DNA of 64,000 bases from Saxidomus purpurata (Eukaryota; Mollusca; Bivalvia; Venerida; Veneridae). Position 1 is the stretch's first letter; each line of letters begins with the position of its first letter. The position numbers were made by a program, and so were the translations under genes. The stretch spans positions 42,850,236-42,914,235 of the forward strand of contig JAFMSR010000016.1 of NCBI GenBank assembly GCA_022818135.1, given 5' to 3'. Positions 11,901-26,900 of this stretch are shown here, piece by piece. Under the pieces are notes generated by a model. That model saw only the letters and a list, made by a program, of their open reading frames with translations, was not told the origin of the DNA and made no database searches.

Positions 11901-14900
11901 CCCAAATATCCTGCAAATTTGTCAGAAAGGTTGTTAAGACGATTTCTAGGTCAGGTTCGAATATGGGTCATCTGGGGTCAAAAACTAGGTCACAGCCTGA
12001 ATATGGAAAAACCTTGTTAACACTCTAGAGGTAATATTTTCAGCCCAAATATCCTGGAAATTTGTCAGAAAGGTTGTTTCTATGATTTCTAGCTCAAGTT
12101 TCAATATGGGTCATCTTGGGTCAAAAACAAGGTCACACAGCCCAAATATGGAAAAACCTTGTTAACACTCTAGAGGTAACATTTCAGCCCAAATATCCTG
12201 GAAATTTGTCAGAAAGGTTGTTTTGATAATTTCTAGCTCAAGTTTCAATATGGGTCATCTGGGGTCAAAAACTAGGTCACGAGCCATAATGTGGAAAAAC
12301 CTTGTTAACACTGTAGAGGTTACATTTTCAGCCCAAATATCCTGGAAATTTGTCAGAAAGGTTGTTTCGATGATTTCTAGCTCAAGTTTTAATATGGGTC
12401 ATCTGTAGTCGAAAACTAGGTCACAGAGCCCAAATATGGAAAAACCTTATTAATACTCTAGAGGTAATATTTTCAGCCCAAATATCCTGGAAATTTGTCA
12501 GAAAGGTTGTTTCGATGATTTCTAGCAACTTTGTTAAAAGCAGTTGTACTCGGGTGAGCGATAAAGGGCCATCATGGCCCTCTTGTTTAAACAAGTTACC
12601 TGTATATTTTACACAAGTTTTTATTTAACATGACATTAACCAAAATCAGATAATCCATCTCCACAACTACTGATATATTGTACTAATACTATACTACTGT
12701 CATATCTCAACTCATGTTTGTGGACATGAACATTTCTGATCACTTTGTTACAGATTCTTGGTTGGAACAATATTTATTTTGTAATAGTTCATAGTTAGTT
12801 ACAACAAACAGTATAGTATGATTATTATCTTATCTTAAAGTATTTCTTACAGATTCTTATTGTGGAGGACTGTTTGACCCCCAACATGGCTCTGTTAATA
12901 CAAGTGATATATCAAGAATAAACAGCCAAGCTGTGTATACTTGTAACCTAGGATACAAGATGTCTGGTCCGAGTGTTAGAATATGTTCTGAAAGTAGGAG
13001 TTGGGAACCACCACAGCAGACTGTGTGTATTATACAAGGTGAGTAAAGACTGCAGTGTTAGTATTCTGTAATGACACATACTGACATAATCATAATGATA
13101 TTTGTAAGGATCTGCCCTGCTACTGGTCAGTTACACTACAGAAGGTAAAGTAGTCCTTTAACACCATCAAACACAGCACTCGCCAACATCCACACTAGTC
13201 TTAAACATAGAAAGTAATCCCTTAACTGTTCAAAAACAGTATTTGCCACTATCCATATTAATGAATCCTCTCAACCATGACAAAAGGTAACAGACAGGGT
13301 GTACACTGCTGCTACATTTTTGCCAAGTGCAAAAGTAAAGGACAGCACATACACAGTACTGTAAGACACACCACAAAGGGAAAAAAAGTGCAATTCTGAG
13401 TAATAGGTTTAATGCAGAACGATCAGTGTCTATTATAGTCAGTATCTGAAATATTGGTAACAGTGGGCTTGAACTGGTTTGTAGCATGCTTGAGCCCCAC
13501 TTTTTCCAGGAAATAAATTTATTAAGTGCTGATGAATGCAATTGGTATTTAGGTCATTTCGAAATATTATGACGGGATCTTATTATGCAACAGATATGTA
13601 AGGAAGACAAGAGAAATAATATTTTATATAGTTCGAGTCACTAAACAGACAATTGATCTACTTTGAATTAACACTTGATGACAATTAACTATGAAAGGAA
13701 ATATGGGCAGGACCTACAAAAGATCATGAATTATCCTGGGTCCTCGAGTCATTGATGCTCAAGCGAGTTAAATAAGTTTTACTGCATGGTGAAATGTTCT
13801 GAAGCCAAAGGAGATGGTTCTCTTTAAATGTCCATAATTAAAGCATGGTTTCAAGACCTATCATTTCAAATTTGTTTACAGATTGTGGAATCCTACGTAA
13901 CCCTGTCAACGGTAATGTAGACCAGTCATCAGGTATAACGTATGGTCAGACAGTGATTTTCTCGTGCAGTGTAGGATACCAGATATTTGGGGCAGATCAA
14001 GCCACGTGCATGGCAGATGGAAACTGGAGTAGTGTCCCCCCTGTATGCCAGATAACAAGTATGTATGATCACAGTGTTTGTTCTTTTCATATATCATACA
14101 ATCTCGCGTTATAATCTCGCAAGTAGTAAATACCATAGACTACTTTTCTGCAGATCTTGTCTCGGACATGGCATGTTTCTTTTGCTGAATAATACCCAGT
14201 TTTGTATCTAAGTGATCAAGGTCTGTGTTCAAAGTCCCTGATATGGATTAAATAGCAGTTTAATAGCTTGTGTCTTGGTCATAACTTGTGGTTATTTTGC
14301 TTGATGTTACTTTGCAGTTCCGGCAAAAATATCTGAAGAAAAATGTTTTATCTTAAAACTTTTACAAATATTTTGCTTTTTATGCCCCCAAAGGGTGGCA
14401 TATTAAAATCGCACCGTCCTGTCTGTCCGTCCGCCCGTCCGTCTGTGCGTCCCCACTTACAAGTTTGTGTCCGGACTGTAACTCTGTCATGCATTGAAGG
14501 ATTTTAAAATAACTTGGCACAAATGTCTAGCACATCAAGACGACGTGTCGCGTGCAAGACCCAAGTCCCTACCTCAAAGATCAAGGTCGCACTTAGAGTT
14601 TGAAGGTAATGGAATCCTCTATATATGCATATATGCACACATTCGTGTCCGGACTGTAACTTTGTCATGCATTGAAGGATTTTAAAATAATTTGGCACAA
14701 ATGTCTAGCACATCAAGACGACGTGTCGCGTGCACGACCTACATCCCTACCTCAAAGGTCAAGGTCACACTTAGAGTTTATAGGTAATGGAATCCTGTAT
14801 ATATGCATACATTTGTGTCTGGACTATAACTTTATCACGCTTTGAAGGATTTTAAAATAACTTGGCACAAATGTCTAGCACATCAAGACGACGTGTCGCG

Positions 14901-17900
14901 TGCAAGACCCAAGTCCCTACCTCAAAGGTCAAGGTCACACTTACAGTTTATAGGTAATGGAATCCTGTATATATGCATACATTTGTGTCTGGACTATAAC
15001 TTTATCATGCTTTGAAGGATTTTAAAATAATTTGGCACAAATGTCTAGCACATCAAGACGACATGTCGCGTGCACGACCTACATCCCTACCTCAAAGGTC
15101 AAGGTCACACTTACAGTTTATAGGTAATGGAATCCTGTATATATGCATACATTTGTGTCTGGACTATAACTTTATCATGCTTTGAAGGATTTTAAAATAA
15201 CTTGGCACAAATGTCTAGCACATCAAGACCACGAGTCGCGTGCAAGACCCAAGTCCCTACCGCAAAGGTCAAGGTCACACTAACAGTTTATAGGTAATGG
15301 AATCCTGTATATATGCATACATTTGTGTCCGGACTATAACTTTATCATGCTTTGAAGGATTTTAAAATAATTTGGCACAAATGTCTAGCACATCAAGCGG
15401 ATGTGTCGCGTGCATGACCTACATCCCTACCTCAAAGGTCAAGGTCACACTTAGAGTTTATAGGTAATGGAATCCTGTATATATGCATACATTTGTGTCC
15501 GGACTATAACTTTATCATGCTTTGAAGGATTTTAAAATAACTTGACACAAATGTCTAGCACATCAAGACGACGAGTCGCGTGCAAGACCCAAGTCCCTAC
15601 CTCAAAGGTCAAGGTCACACTTACAGTTTATAGGTAATGGAATCCTGTATATATGCATACATTTGTGTCCGGACTATAACTTTATCATGCTTTGAAGGAT
15701 TTTAAAATAATTTGGCACAAATGTCTAGCACATCAAGACGACGTGTCGCGTGCACGATCTACATCCCTACCTCAAAGGTCAAGGTCACACTTACAGTTTA
15801 TAGGTAATTGAATCCTGTATATATGCATACATTTGTGTCTGGACTATAACTTTATCATGCTTTGAAGGATTTTAAAATAACTTGGCACAAATGTCTAGCA
15901 CATCAAGACGACGTGTCGCGTGCAAGACCCAAGTCCCTACCTCAAAGGTCAAGGTCACACTTACAGTTTATAGGTAATGGAATCCTGTATATATGCATAC
16001 ATTTGTGTCCGGACTATAACTTTATCATGCTTTGAAGGATTTTAAAATAATTTGGCACAAATGTCTAGCACATCAAGCGGATGTGTCGCGTGCAAGACCC
16101 AAGTCCCTACCTCAAAGGTCAAGGTCACACTTAGTGTTTAAAGTAATGGAATACTGTATGCATGGTTACTCTGTCATGCATGGAAGGATTTTAAAATTAC
16201 ATAGCACATTTATTGAGCACATGGAGAGGACACAGACTGTGAGGCACCTCTTTCGGGGGCATTCGTCACTTGTGAGGGACAGCTCTTGTTCATGTAAAGA
16301 CTTGCATTTTAAAATCCGTTTGCGGTCTTACCTCTAAAGTAATGAATAGTTGAATTTCAAATGCTTCAAACTGTTCAGTTTGTCTATATCAGTATGCATC
16401 TGTTGTAGACTGTGGAGGTTTACCTAACCCAGACCATGGCGTGGTATCAGCAACCCAGACAACATTTGGTCAGGTAGCTACCTATACTTGTAGCCAAGGG
16501 TACAGGTTGGTAGGAACCAGCAGCAGAATATGTCAACCAGATGGTTCCTGGTCTAGCAGAGAGCCAGATTGTGTACCAAGAGGTAGGTATAACAGAAATG
16601 GTGTATTGTTTATCTAGAGAAATGTAAAACAACTCAGTAAAGATTGTTTACCCAGAGGAAGGTAAACAGGTAGGTAAAGAAGCTCAGAATAGAATTTTTA
16701 TCCTAGCGAAAAGCCAACAGCACTGAGTATTCACCAAGAGGAAGCTAAAACAGAATAGAGTATATAGTTTATCTAAAGGAATGTAAACAGCTCAGTAAAG
16801 ATTGTTTACCCAGAGGAAGGTAAACAGGTAGGTAAAGAAGCTCAGAATAGAATTTTTATCCTAGCGAAAAGCCAACAGCACTGAGTATTCACCAAGAGGA
16901 AGCTAAAACAGAATAGAGTATATAGTTTATCTAAAGGAATGTAAACAGCATAGTAAAGATTGTTTACCCAGAGGAAGGTAAAAACAGAACAGAGCATATT
17001 GTTTATCTAGAGGAATATAAAACATCTCAGTAAAGATTGTTTACCCAGAGGAATTTCAGGTTAACAGCTGAGAGTACATTGTTGACATAAGGCAGATTTT
17101 ACCCCTTGGAAGGCCAAATTTATGTAAAATTTAGTGAAACTGATTAGTGTACTGAGAAGAAAGTTGCACTGAGGAAAGGTTTTAGAGTCACTGTATGTAA
17201 TCAGCAGTAATAGACATCAGTGTCTGGTTTTGGGGTCAGAACAATGCTAAATTTAAAATGTTTGTTTTCTTGATGCTTTTGAGATATATAAACATGTAGT
17301 ATGTATGCATGAGATGTGAAGGTATAGGTACAATGAATATATGGTTTGTTTGAGGTTTTGTAGACAGAATTCATTTCAGGTTCTCACAGACTGCTAGAGT
17401 AGCGACATACTTCCTGTTTGATGGGTGGTACAATCAAACACCATTCTACTGTTAATATTTATTAAGCATATTGAACAAGCACTCTTCATTTTCTAACTGA
17501 TAGTCTTTTTAGCTCACCTGAGCTGGCTCAGGGTGAGCTATTAGGATCGATGATTGTCCGTCGTCCGTCCACATTTAGTTCGTTAACACTCTAGTGGTCA
17601 CATTTTTGCCTCAATTGTCACGAAACTTGGTCAGGATGTTTGTCCCAGTAATTACTCGGACGAGTTCGAATATGGGTCATCTCGGATGAAAAACTAGGTC
17701 ACATGACCCAAAAATAGAAAAATCTTGTTAAGGCTCTAGAGGCTACTGTTTCTGTCCAAATTTCCTGGCAATTTGTCAGAAAGGTTGTTTGGTTAATTTC
17801 TAGCTCAAGTTTCAATATGGGTCATCTGGGGTCAAAAACTAGGTCACACAGCCCAAATATGGAAAAACCTTGTTAACACTCTAGAGGTAACATTTTCAGC

Positions 17901-20900
17901 CCAAATATCCTGGAAATTTGTCAGAAAGGTTTTTAAAATGATTTCTAGCTAAAGTTCGAATATGGATCATCTGGGGTCAAAAACTAGGTCACACAGCCTT
18001 TATATGGAAAAACCTTGTTAACACTCTAGAGGTAACATTTTCAGCCCAAATATCCTGGAAATATGTCAAAAAAGTTGTTTCAATGATTTCTAGCCCAAGT
18101 TCGAATATGGGTCATCTGGGGTCAAAAACTAGGTCACAGAGCCCAAATATGGAAAAACCTTGTTAACACTCTAGAGGTTACATTTTCAGCCCAGATATCC
18201 TTGAAATTTGTCAGAAAGATTATTTCGATGATTTCTAGCGCAAGTTTGAATATGGGTCATCTGGGGTCAAAAACTAGGTCACACAGCCCAAATATGGAAA
18301 AACCTTGTTAACACTCTAGAGGTAACATTTTCAGCCCAAATAGCCTGGAAATTTGTCTGAAAGGTTGTTTTCATGATTTCTAGCTCAAGTTCAAATATGG
18401 GTCGTCTGGGGTCAAAAACTAGGTCACACAGCCCAAATGTGGAAAAACCTTGTTAACACTCTAGAGGTTACATTTTTAGCCCAAATATCCTGGAAATTTG
18501 TCAGAAAGGTTGTTTCGATGATTTCTAGCTCAAGTTTCAATATGGGTCATCTGGGGTCAAAAACTAGGTCACAGAGCCCAAATATGGAAAAACCTTGTTA
18601 ATACTCTAGAGGTACCATTTTCAGCCCAAATATCCTGGAAATTTGTCAGAAAGGTTGTTTCTATGATTTCTAGCTCAAGTTCGTTATGGGTCATCTGGGG
18701 TCAGAAACTAGGTCACACAGCCTAAATATGGATAAACCTTGTTAACACTCTAGAGGTAACATTTTCAGCCCAAATATCCTGGAAATTTGTCTGAAAGGTT
18801 GTTTTGATGATTTCTAGCAACTTTGTTAAAAGCAGTTGTACTCGGGTGAGCGATAAAGGGCCATTATGGCCCTCTTGTTAAAGTTATGAGTGTATACTTC
18901 AAAATCCCTTTGATCATAATCCCCTTGGTCCAAAAATGGCATAGTAGTCATAATGGATGTTAGATGTTCCGTACCGTGGAGGTTACGTACCACTACATTT
19001 ATGTACCAAAATTGGAGGTTCCGTACCACATATATATTTATATAGGGTATAGAAAATGTGTGAAGAGGTGTGAAAAGGGTTTGTTTGGGACATTGTATGT
19101 TTATTTGCAGCTTGAAGCAATTATCGCACATTAGCACAATTGAAAATCGATTTATTACATATATACAACTAAAAGAAATCATTAACAGAACAATTACATG
19201 CATTTATTGTTGTGAAATTGAGCGACATTGTATGATAGTTACACAATGTACGTTTATTTTATTGTTGAAAATATACAAAAAAACATAAAATGACAAATGT
19301 GTCTTAATAATTAAGATTTAAGAATTTAAATGTTTAAGAAAATACAAAATTCAGCACTAAATAACAAAAATAGAAAGCATAGAACAAAGCACAATTTGTA
19401 AGAAAAGAAAAATAGCACATAGCACACAGATGCAACAAGGTAGATACAAGGCAAATGGCCAAAAAAAATCTATAAAAAAACAATTTATAGCACATATTAC
19501 CTGTTAATTTAAACACAAAGCCCTTATTACAAAAACGAAACAATAAGGAACTATTTCATTAATTGATAAAAAAGAACGAAACAATTAAAATGTAACATCA
19601 AAATACGGTACACATATTGAATCACGCACGAATTATACCACGGACCTATATTCACAGGTCCGTGATTATACTAACCAGATGTTTTACATATTTGTTATAC
19701 TTATTTTATTGTATCATATAATATAAACAAGATGACATTTATTTATAAAAACAGTACAATATGCATCATTTTACAAACAGTTGTCAGATTCATTGAATAG
19801 AAAGAGCATGAATTAATCTCAGAACATTTTCTTATAAAATTAAAATAACATACAACAGCCATAGCAGATAAAACTGCACAATTACACGCATTTTCATGAA
19901 TAAAAAAAATACCGTTCACTCATTAGAATAAAGATTTATGTCAAAGCCGTTAAAGCTAATCAGCTGAGTGATTACTAATTGTGGCGTTGTTTGACAAACC
20001 TACAATGCGTGAATTATAAATATTGTTTTATGAATAATTGATTCTATGAGAGTAATTTTTCAAATATAAAACTCTAACATCTTAACTGAAAAACAAAATA
20101 TACAATGTCTTTCCATTTATATCTATATATGGTACGAAACAACTTATTCTTATATGTGGTACGGAACCTCCGGAAATGGTACGGAATAACCTGGTACGGA
20201 ACAACCATGGTACGGAACAACCAGAATTCGTCATAATCCCCTCAATGAATTTTACAAGTGGAAAAGCATTTACTGAATAAAAAAAATTACTTAAAGTGAC
20301 ATTATGCGCATCTTACTGAACATAGTGTATTTTGGTGACAGTTTTATAATAGCAATTTTTGGTTGCTGTTCATTTAAATGTGTTAAATTAATGATTATGC
20401 CGCATTAGTATTTGAAGTTGGTGCTTTAGAAATAAAAAAATCGGACTCATAAAATGATGTTTGTAGACATTTCGGCAGTGGAAGGGAAGCAACTCCTGCA
20501 TGCAGTTGTTCTTTTCTTAAATTGACTCTCCCAGTCAAATAAGAAAATTAATATTTGGAAAGTTATTATTTCATACTGGTAGCGTGAAGAGTTTGGTGTA
20601 TTGGGTTAAAAGCTATTATTTCCTCTACGCTTTTGTACACATTTAGCTGGATTTTTACTTGAAAAATATGTGCATAATGTCACTTTAATATTTCATTTGT
20701 CTCTACCGTATTTCCCCTTGTATAATACGCACTTTTAATTCAGATTTTAGGGCTTCAAGGAAGGGGTGCGTATTATACACCGATGTAGGATCTCCGACAA
20801 TTTTTTCCAGCATTGAAAATGTTGAAATCGTATAAATTATACGTAATATTGGGATTTTCACTGAAAGCGAATGTTTACCCGCTTTTTTACTAACTTCATT

Positions 20901-23900
20901 ATGAAGAGCGCGGAGGTTTCCTAAAAGCCGATACCCGGCACCGGTACGACATGTACGATATAACATTGCCGGTAAATTTGATAGTTTTTTTTCAAGTTTC
21001 AATAAAAACTCAACATTGTTAGAACAAAGTTTGTTGTCTCTTTAATTATCAAACAATTATTGCTGATCAATACAACAATCCGTTTATTGGTAAACAAACA
21101 CGCTTATATGATTGCATTGATTTTCACATGTCTCTCTTTGATGGCGCCGTAATTACCGATATGAGAAGTTCGTTGAGAAGGTGTTGAAATCTTGAGAAAA
21201 TAATTATGTTCTCAAAGTATCATTGAATAAGCATGACATTTTTGAGTTTTTCATATCATCTATGCTAATCAAATTTTCAAAATATAGTCGATAACCGCCG
21301 TATTGTCCTTTTTACGTGTATCAATCGTTACGGTGCTCCGATTATTGAATAATTTTTGTAACGAAAATGGCATATTTTTCGGATATTTAAGGTGTGTATT
21401 ATACACTGATGTAGGCATTTTTCCCCATTTTCAAAGCCCAGATCGAGGGTGCGTATTATACACAGCGAAATACGGTAGTTTAACTTTACTATAGCGAATG
21501 ATAAAAAAAAATTATTGAAATTAAAATAAAAAATCCATTAAGGGGATTATGACTACTATGCCATTTATTGACCAAGGGGATTATGACCAAGGGGATTTTG
21601 AGCTTCTCCCTAAAGTTACATCATGTTGGTAGTACTTTTGTAAGGATAGATTTCTTTGTTATCTCAGATTGTGGAAACCTGTTTTCACCATTGAATGGTA
21701 ATGTTAACATCTCCATGGGAACCACATACGGCAGTGTAGCTACATATAGTTGTATTCAAGGATACAGTCTGAGAGGACCTGTTAGTACACAGTGTGAACA
21801 TACTGGTATCTGGAACCCTCCAGTAGCTCCAACATGTGATATGATAGGTAAGGTTTGTCAAACTGTATTCACTTTAGCTGTATGATCCTACATAATTTGT
21901 ACACATGAATTCTAGAGAGGTTACAACTCTAAGCTAAATGTACTGTACAAACTTACATTTTGGATTTCTATCGCTTTACCTTTGGCAAACATTAAAGAAG
22001 ATCAATGTCAAAGGAAACTGGTTCCAAATGGTTTTAACTTATCATATTTCTTTATCATTATCAGATTGTGGCTTGCTAGAAGACCCAAAATTTGGTACAG
22101 TTACCCTAACACTGGGCAGTAGATTTGGTAGTATAGCCACATACAGATGTAATACAGGGTATGAGCTCCGTGGACCTTCAACAAGGGAGTGCTTCTACAC
22201 AGGCCAGTGGAGTGACAGCCAGACTCAAACAATGTGTGATAGCATTGGTAAACTGATTTCCAATGAAACTTAGTCTCTTCCATTTTTAGCTCACATGGCA
22301 CTACGTACTAGAGTGAGCTTTTAGTATTGATGTTTGTCCATCGTCCCTCCGTCTGTCTGAGCCCACAAAGTGGGGGTTAAGTGGCTATGGCAACAATAGG
22401 TTAATTCTCTTTGATGTCATTCATTCCGTATGTCTTACGTGGCTAGTTTTGGTCTTATGTGGCTATAAAGTACAATAGAGAGAACAATAGAATAGCCAAA
22501 CAACTGCTAATTTTTAGTACATCCTTCCTTCCGTCAACTTTTTGCTTTAAAAGATGTCTCCTCTGACACCACTTGGCAAATGTTGATGAAACTTGGCAGT
22601 GATGTTTCTTGCATAAAGCTCTAACAAAGTTGCTCAAAGAATTCCATTCCATGCAGAACTCTGGATGTTATGGCAACAAATAAAAAAAACATGTTAAAAA
22701 TCTTCTCTGAAACAACAAGGCCTAGAGCTTGGATATTTATCATGTGGCTTGATTTCACATGGGCTTATATAGGAAAAACTTTAAAAATCTTCTCTGAAAC
22801 TGCAAGGCCTAAAGCTGAGATATTTGGCATAACCAAGTGGACCTCTACCAAAATTGTTCAAATCATGACCCTCGGGTCAAAATTGACCCCCAAGGGGTCA
22901 ATTGATTTTACATATGTTTCTTTAGGAAAAACTTTGAAAATCTTCTCAAAAACCACAGGGCTTAATTCTAATAGATTTAGTTTACAGCATAATGTCTAAT
23001 GGACCTCTACTTAATTTGTTCAAATCATGCCCCTTTCGTCAATATTGGCCCCGCCTGGGGGTCACTTGTTTTCCACAGACATATATAGGAAAACCTTTAA
23101 AAATCTTCTCTGAAATCATTAGGTCTAGAGCTTAGATATTTAGTGTATAACAGTGTCTAGTGGATCTCTTCAAAGTGTGTTCCCTTGTCTTAATATAGAG
23201 TTGTAGGAGAAACTTAGCTTCCATTGAGCCCCTATAGCAACCACTGACTTCCTAAGCAATCTGTGACTTCCTTAGCAACCAGTGACTTCCCCTAGCAACC
23301 AGTGACTTCCTTAGCAGCTATTGACTCCCATTAGCAACAAGTGACTTCCTTAGGTAAGTGGACTGGTAATCAGGTGAGCGATATATGGCCATCATGGCCC
23401 TCTTGTTTTTCCTGGTATGAAAATGAACAAGCTTTAAGAAAGGTCATAAGTCTAATTTATATTAATATCTGTTCATTTGTTTTTTGTTTACAATTTTTCT
23501 CTTGTTAGATTCCATCTGGATCTGGATCTGATTCTGCTCAAAGTTTTAAACTCTAGCTTGGCTGTTTGAAGAGTAGTGAGAGCTATTCTACTCACCATGG
23601 CCCTTGTTTTGCTGAGAAAATGTTGCCTAAAATTTTGCCTCAAAGTTGTTATTTCCTAAAGTTGTACAGATAATTATATGGTTGAGATATTACATGTGTT
23701 GTTGGTGTCAAGAAGTAATGTCAGTATAGCATCAGGTCCGGAGCTTTTTGTGAGATTTTTGGTAAAATATTGTCCCTGTCTAGACGTAGAAAATCCTGGC
23801 TTTGCTAACCAGTTACTGTCTTCAAAACACATGCATTATTGTTATAATAAGTCTTCAGTTTAGAAAGAGAAATAGATGAAGTGTAATCTATTAGTATATC

Positions 23901-26900
23901 TTTGATTAAGACCTGTAGCAATTGTTTTTGTTATGTATAATTGACAGCTATTATAACTTTACTTCTGTCTTTTTGAATACTCCTCTCTCAGGTACATTAT
24001 AGCAGTAGTTTATAGGTCTGGAGTTATTAAAATATGGGAGGTTATTTAGTATAGTAAAAAAGAAATGTTTAACGAGCTTAAGGGAACATAGGATGTAAAG
24101 AGGAAAAACCCATTCGGGGCAAGGATTGTAGAAGTTTGTAGCCTGTATAGCCATACCTTAAATTATTTTTAGCTCACCTGGCTATGCCAGGGTGAGCTTT
24201 TCTGATCGATGATTGTCCGTCGTCCGTCAACATTTTGATTCAAATGACATCTCCTCTGAAACCTCTAGGCCAATGTTGATAAAACTATGCAGGAATGTTC
24301 CTTGCATGAAGCTGTACCAAGATTGTTCAAAGAATTCCATTCCATGCAGAACTCTGGTTGCTATGGCAACAAATAGGAAAAACTTTAAAAATCTTCTTCT
24401 CTGAAACCACAAGGCCTAGAGCTTAGATATTTGGCATGTAGCATTGTCTAGTAGACCTCTACCAAGATTGTTCAAATTATGACCCCCGGGTCAAAATTGA
24501 CCCCGCCACGGGTGGGCACTTAGTTTTTGCATAGGCATATATAGGAAAAACTTTAAAAATCTTCTTCTCTGAAACCACAAGGCCTAGAGCTAAGATATTT
24601 GGCATGTAGCATTGTCTAGTGGACCTCTACCAAGATTGTTCAAATTATGACCCCTGGGTCAAAATTGACCCCGCGGGGGTGGTCACTTAGTTTTGCATAG
24701 GAATATATAGGAAAAACTTTAAAAAATTTCTTCTCTGAAACCACAAGGCCTAGCGCTTAGATATTTGGCATGTAGCATTGGCTAGTGGACCTCTACCAAG
24801 ATTGTTCAAATGATGAGCCCTGAATCAAAATTGACCCCACACAGGGGGGGTCACTTAGTTTTACATAGGCTTATATAGGAAAAAATTTAAAAATCTTCTT
24901 CTTTGAAACCACAAGGCCTAGAGCTTAGATATTTGGCATGTAGCATTGGCTAGTGGACCTCTACCAAGATTGTTCAAATTATGAGCCCCGGATCAAAATT
25001 GACCCCGCACCGGGGGTCACTTAGTTTTACATAGGCTTATATAGGGAAAACTTTAAAAATCTTTTTCTCTGAAACCACAAGGCCTAGAGCTTAGATATTT
25101 GGCATGTAGCATTGCATAGTAGACCTCTTCAAAGTTTGTTGAAATTATGCCCCTGGGGTCAAAATTGACCTTGCCCGGGGGGGGATCATTTGTTTTACAA
25201 AGGGGTATAGGAAAACTTATTTGGTATATAACATTATCTAGTGATCTTCCACCAGGCAAGTGGACTTGTACCAAGGTGAGCGATATAGGTCCATCTTGGC
25301 CCTCTTGTGATTTACAGATTGCCAGCAGCTACCTGACTTACAGGATGGGTCTGTGATATACAGAGGCTCCCGTACTGTGTTTGGTAGCACCGCAACCTTC
25401 TCCTGTAACCCAGGTTACTACCTTAACACAGCCATGGTCACAACGACGTGTTTGGAGATTGGAAACTGGGACATGCTAACCATGCCAAGTTGCATAATAT
25501 TGGGTAAGATAATAGTTCCTTTGAAGTGGAAAACTGATCAAGGAAAACAGTGACTAAAATGAGGTGATTTAAGGCTCCATTTTTGTGAAATACCAAAAAT
25601 TCACTTGAAATGCACCAATATTAGTTAATGGAGAAAGATTTCTACAGATAAAATTGAATCCCTGTTTTAAAGCCACAAGGAGCCTGGTAGACCACTGCTG
25701 CCATTAAAAGGGCTGTGACAATCAAATCATGTTGTGTGGCCCTTTTCAAAAAAGGTGACACATAGGGATCGCTTAGTCCGTCTGTCTGTCCGTCGTAAAA
25801 ACTTAACTCAAATTGCATTGCTTAATTATGGCAAAAGGGTCGTGACGCAAATGGTGTCAAGATCATATTTGACACATTTATGCCCTTTTTAGCTCGACTA
25901 TTCGAAGAATAAGGAGGCTATTGCACTCGCCCCGGCGTCGGCATCGGTGTCGGCGTCTGCGTTGGTTAAAGTTTTTTATAAAGTCAAATATCTTGAATAC
26001 TATCAAAGGTATTGACTTGAAACTCAAAGTATGTGTCTACCATCAACATTTACACCTGAGGAAACAATTCCCATAACTCTGTTTTGATTTTTGACATATT
26101 TATGCCCTTTTTAACTTTGAATTTTTTGTTAAAGATAGAATACTATCGAACGTATTGACTTGAAACTTAAAATGTATGTTTACTGTCAACATCTTAACCA
26201 ATGTTTTTGATTTTTGACATATTTATGCCCTTTTTAACTTAGAATTTTGTCACAGTTTTTACCAGACTAATATGGAAATACTCAAAATGGCTTTCTTTTG
26301 AAATGTCATAGAATAATTATGCAGCATGCAGCGGTCATGCTTTTTTAATTCTATAAATATCAATTTTGAAAAGTTACAAAATTAATCATGATCAAATATA
26401 GAAGGTCATGTATTTCTTTGAAATTATCCCCCCCATCCTCCCTCCAGTTGGCTTGCAGAATCCAGAGTAAGGCTTTGAATGCAATGTACATTTACAAAGG
26501 TCTTGAACAAGTTTCATATCTTTGACCTTAATTCTTATAGACAATTACACAATACTCCTGTTCTTAGACAAAAACCCCATTTTACCAACAAGCTTTCGAA
26601 TAGTCGAGCGTGCTGTCATGTGACAGCTCTTGTTTGTACTTGGATTTTGTCACAAAATTATTGGTCATTCTGACAAAGTGTAAGAGGGTGACACAAGTGT
26701 TCTACATGTTAATATTCAAAAGTTACATAAATGTTAATATCGTGTCACCTGCAACTTTCTATGAAAATAGGCAGTAATCTTAGATGCCTGTAGAAGTGTA
26801 CAATCATAATTAATTCAGGGATCATTAATTATTCCCCGTCAAAGAAGAGGGAGTATATTGGGGTATAATGCATTGCAGATATTGGTCAGTAGAACTTTGG

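Larger units (their letters stand above)
18900..21602. mobile_element. TIR element hosting three nested insertions
   Basis: About 55-bp inverted repeats (TCATAATCCCCTTGGTC..ATGGCATAGTAGTCATAAT) lie at 18900-18954 and, inverted, at about 21546-21602. Between them sit three younger elements annotated separately. The right repeat ends only 65 bases before the CCP exon at 21668. Confidence 0.65.

Noticed and set aside
14494..16337. MKDFKI.. peptides repeated at several places
   Set aside because: Produced by the 170-bp repeat unit; the same peptide recurs at 31814 and 31920-32343.
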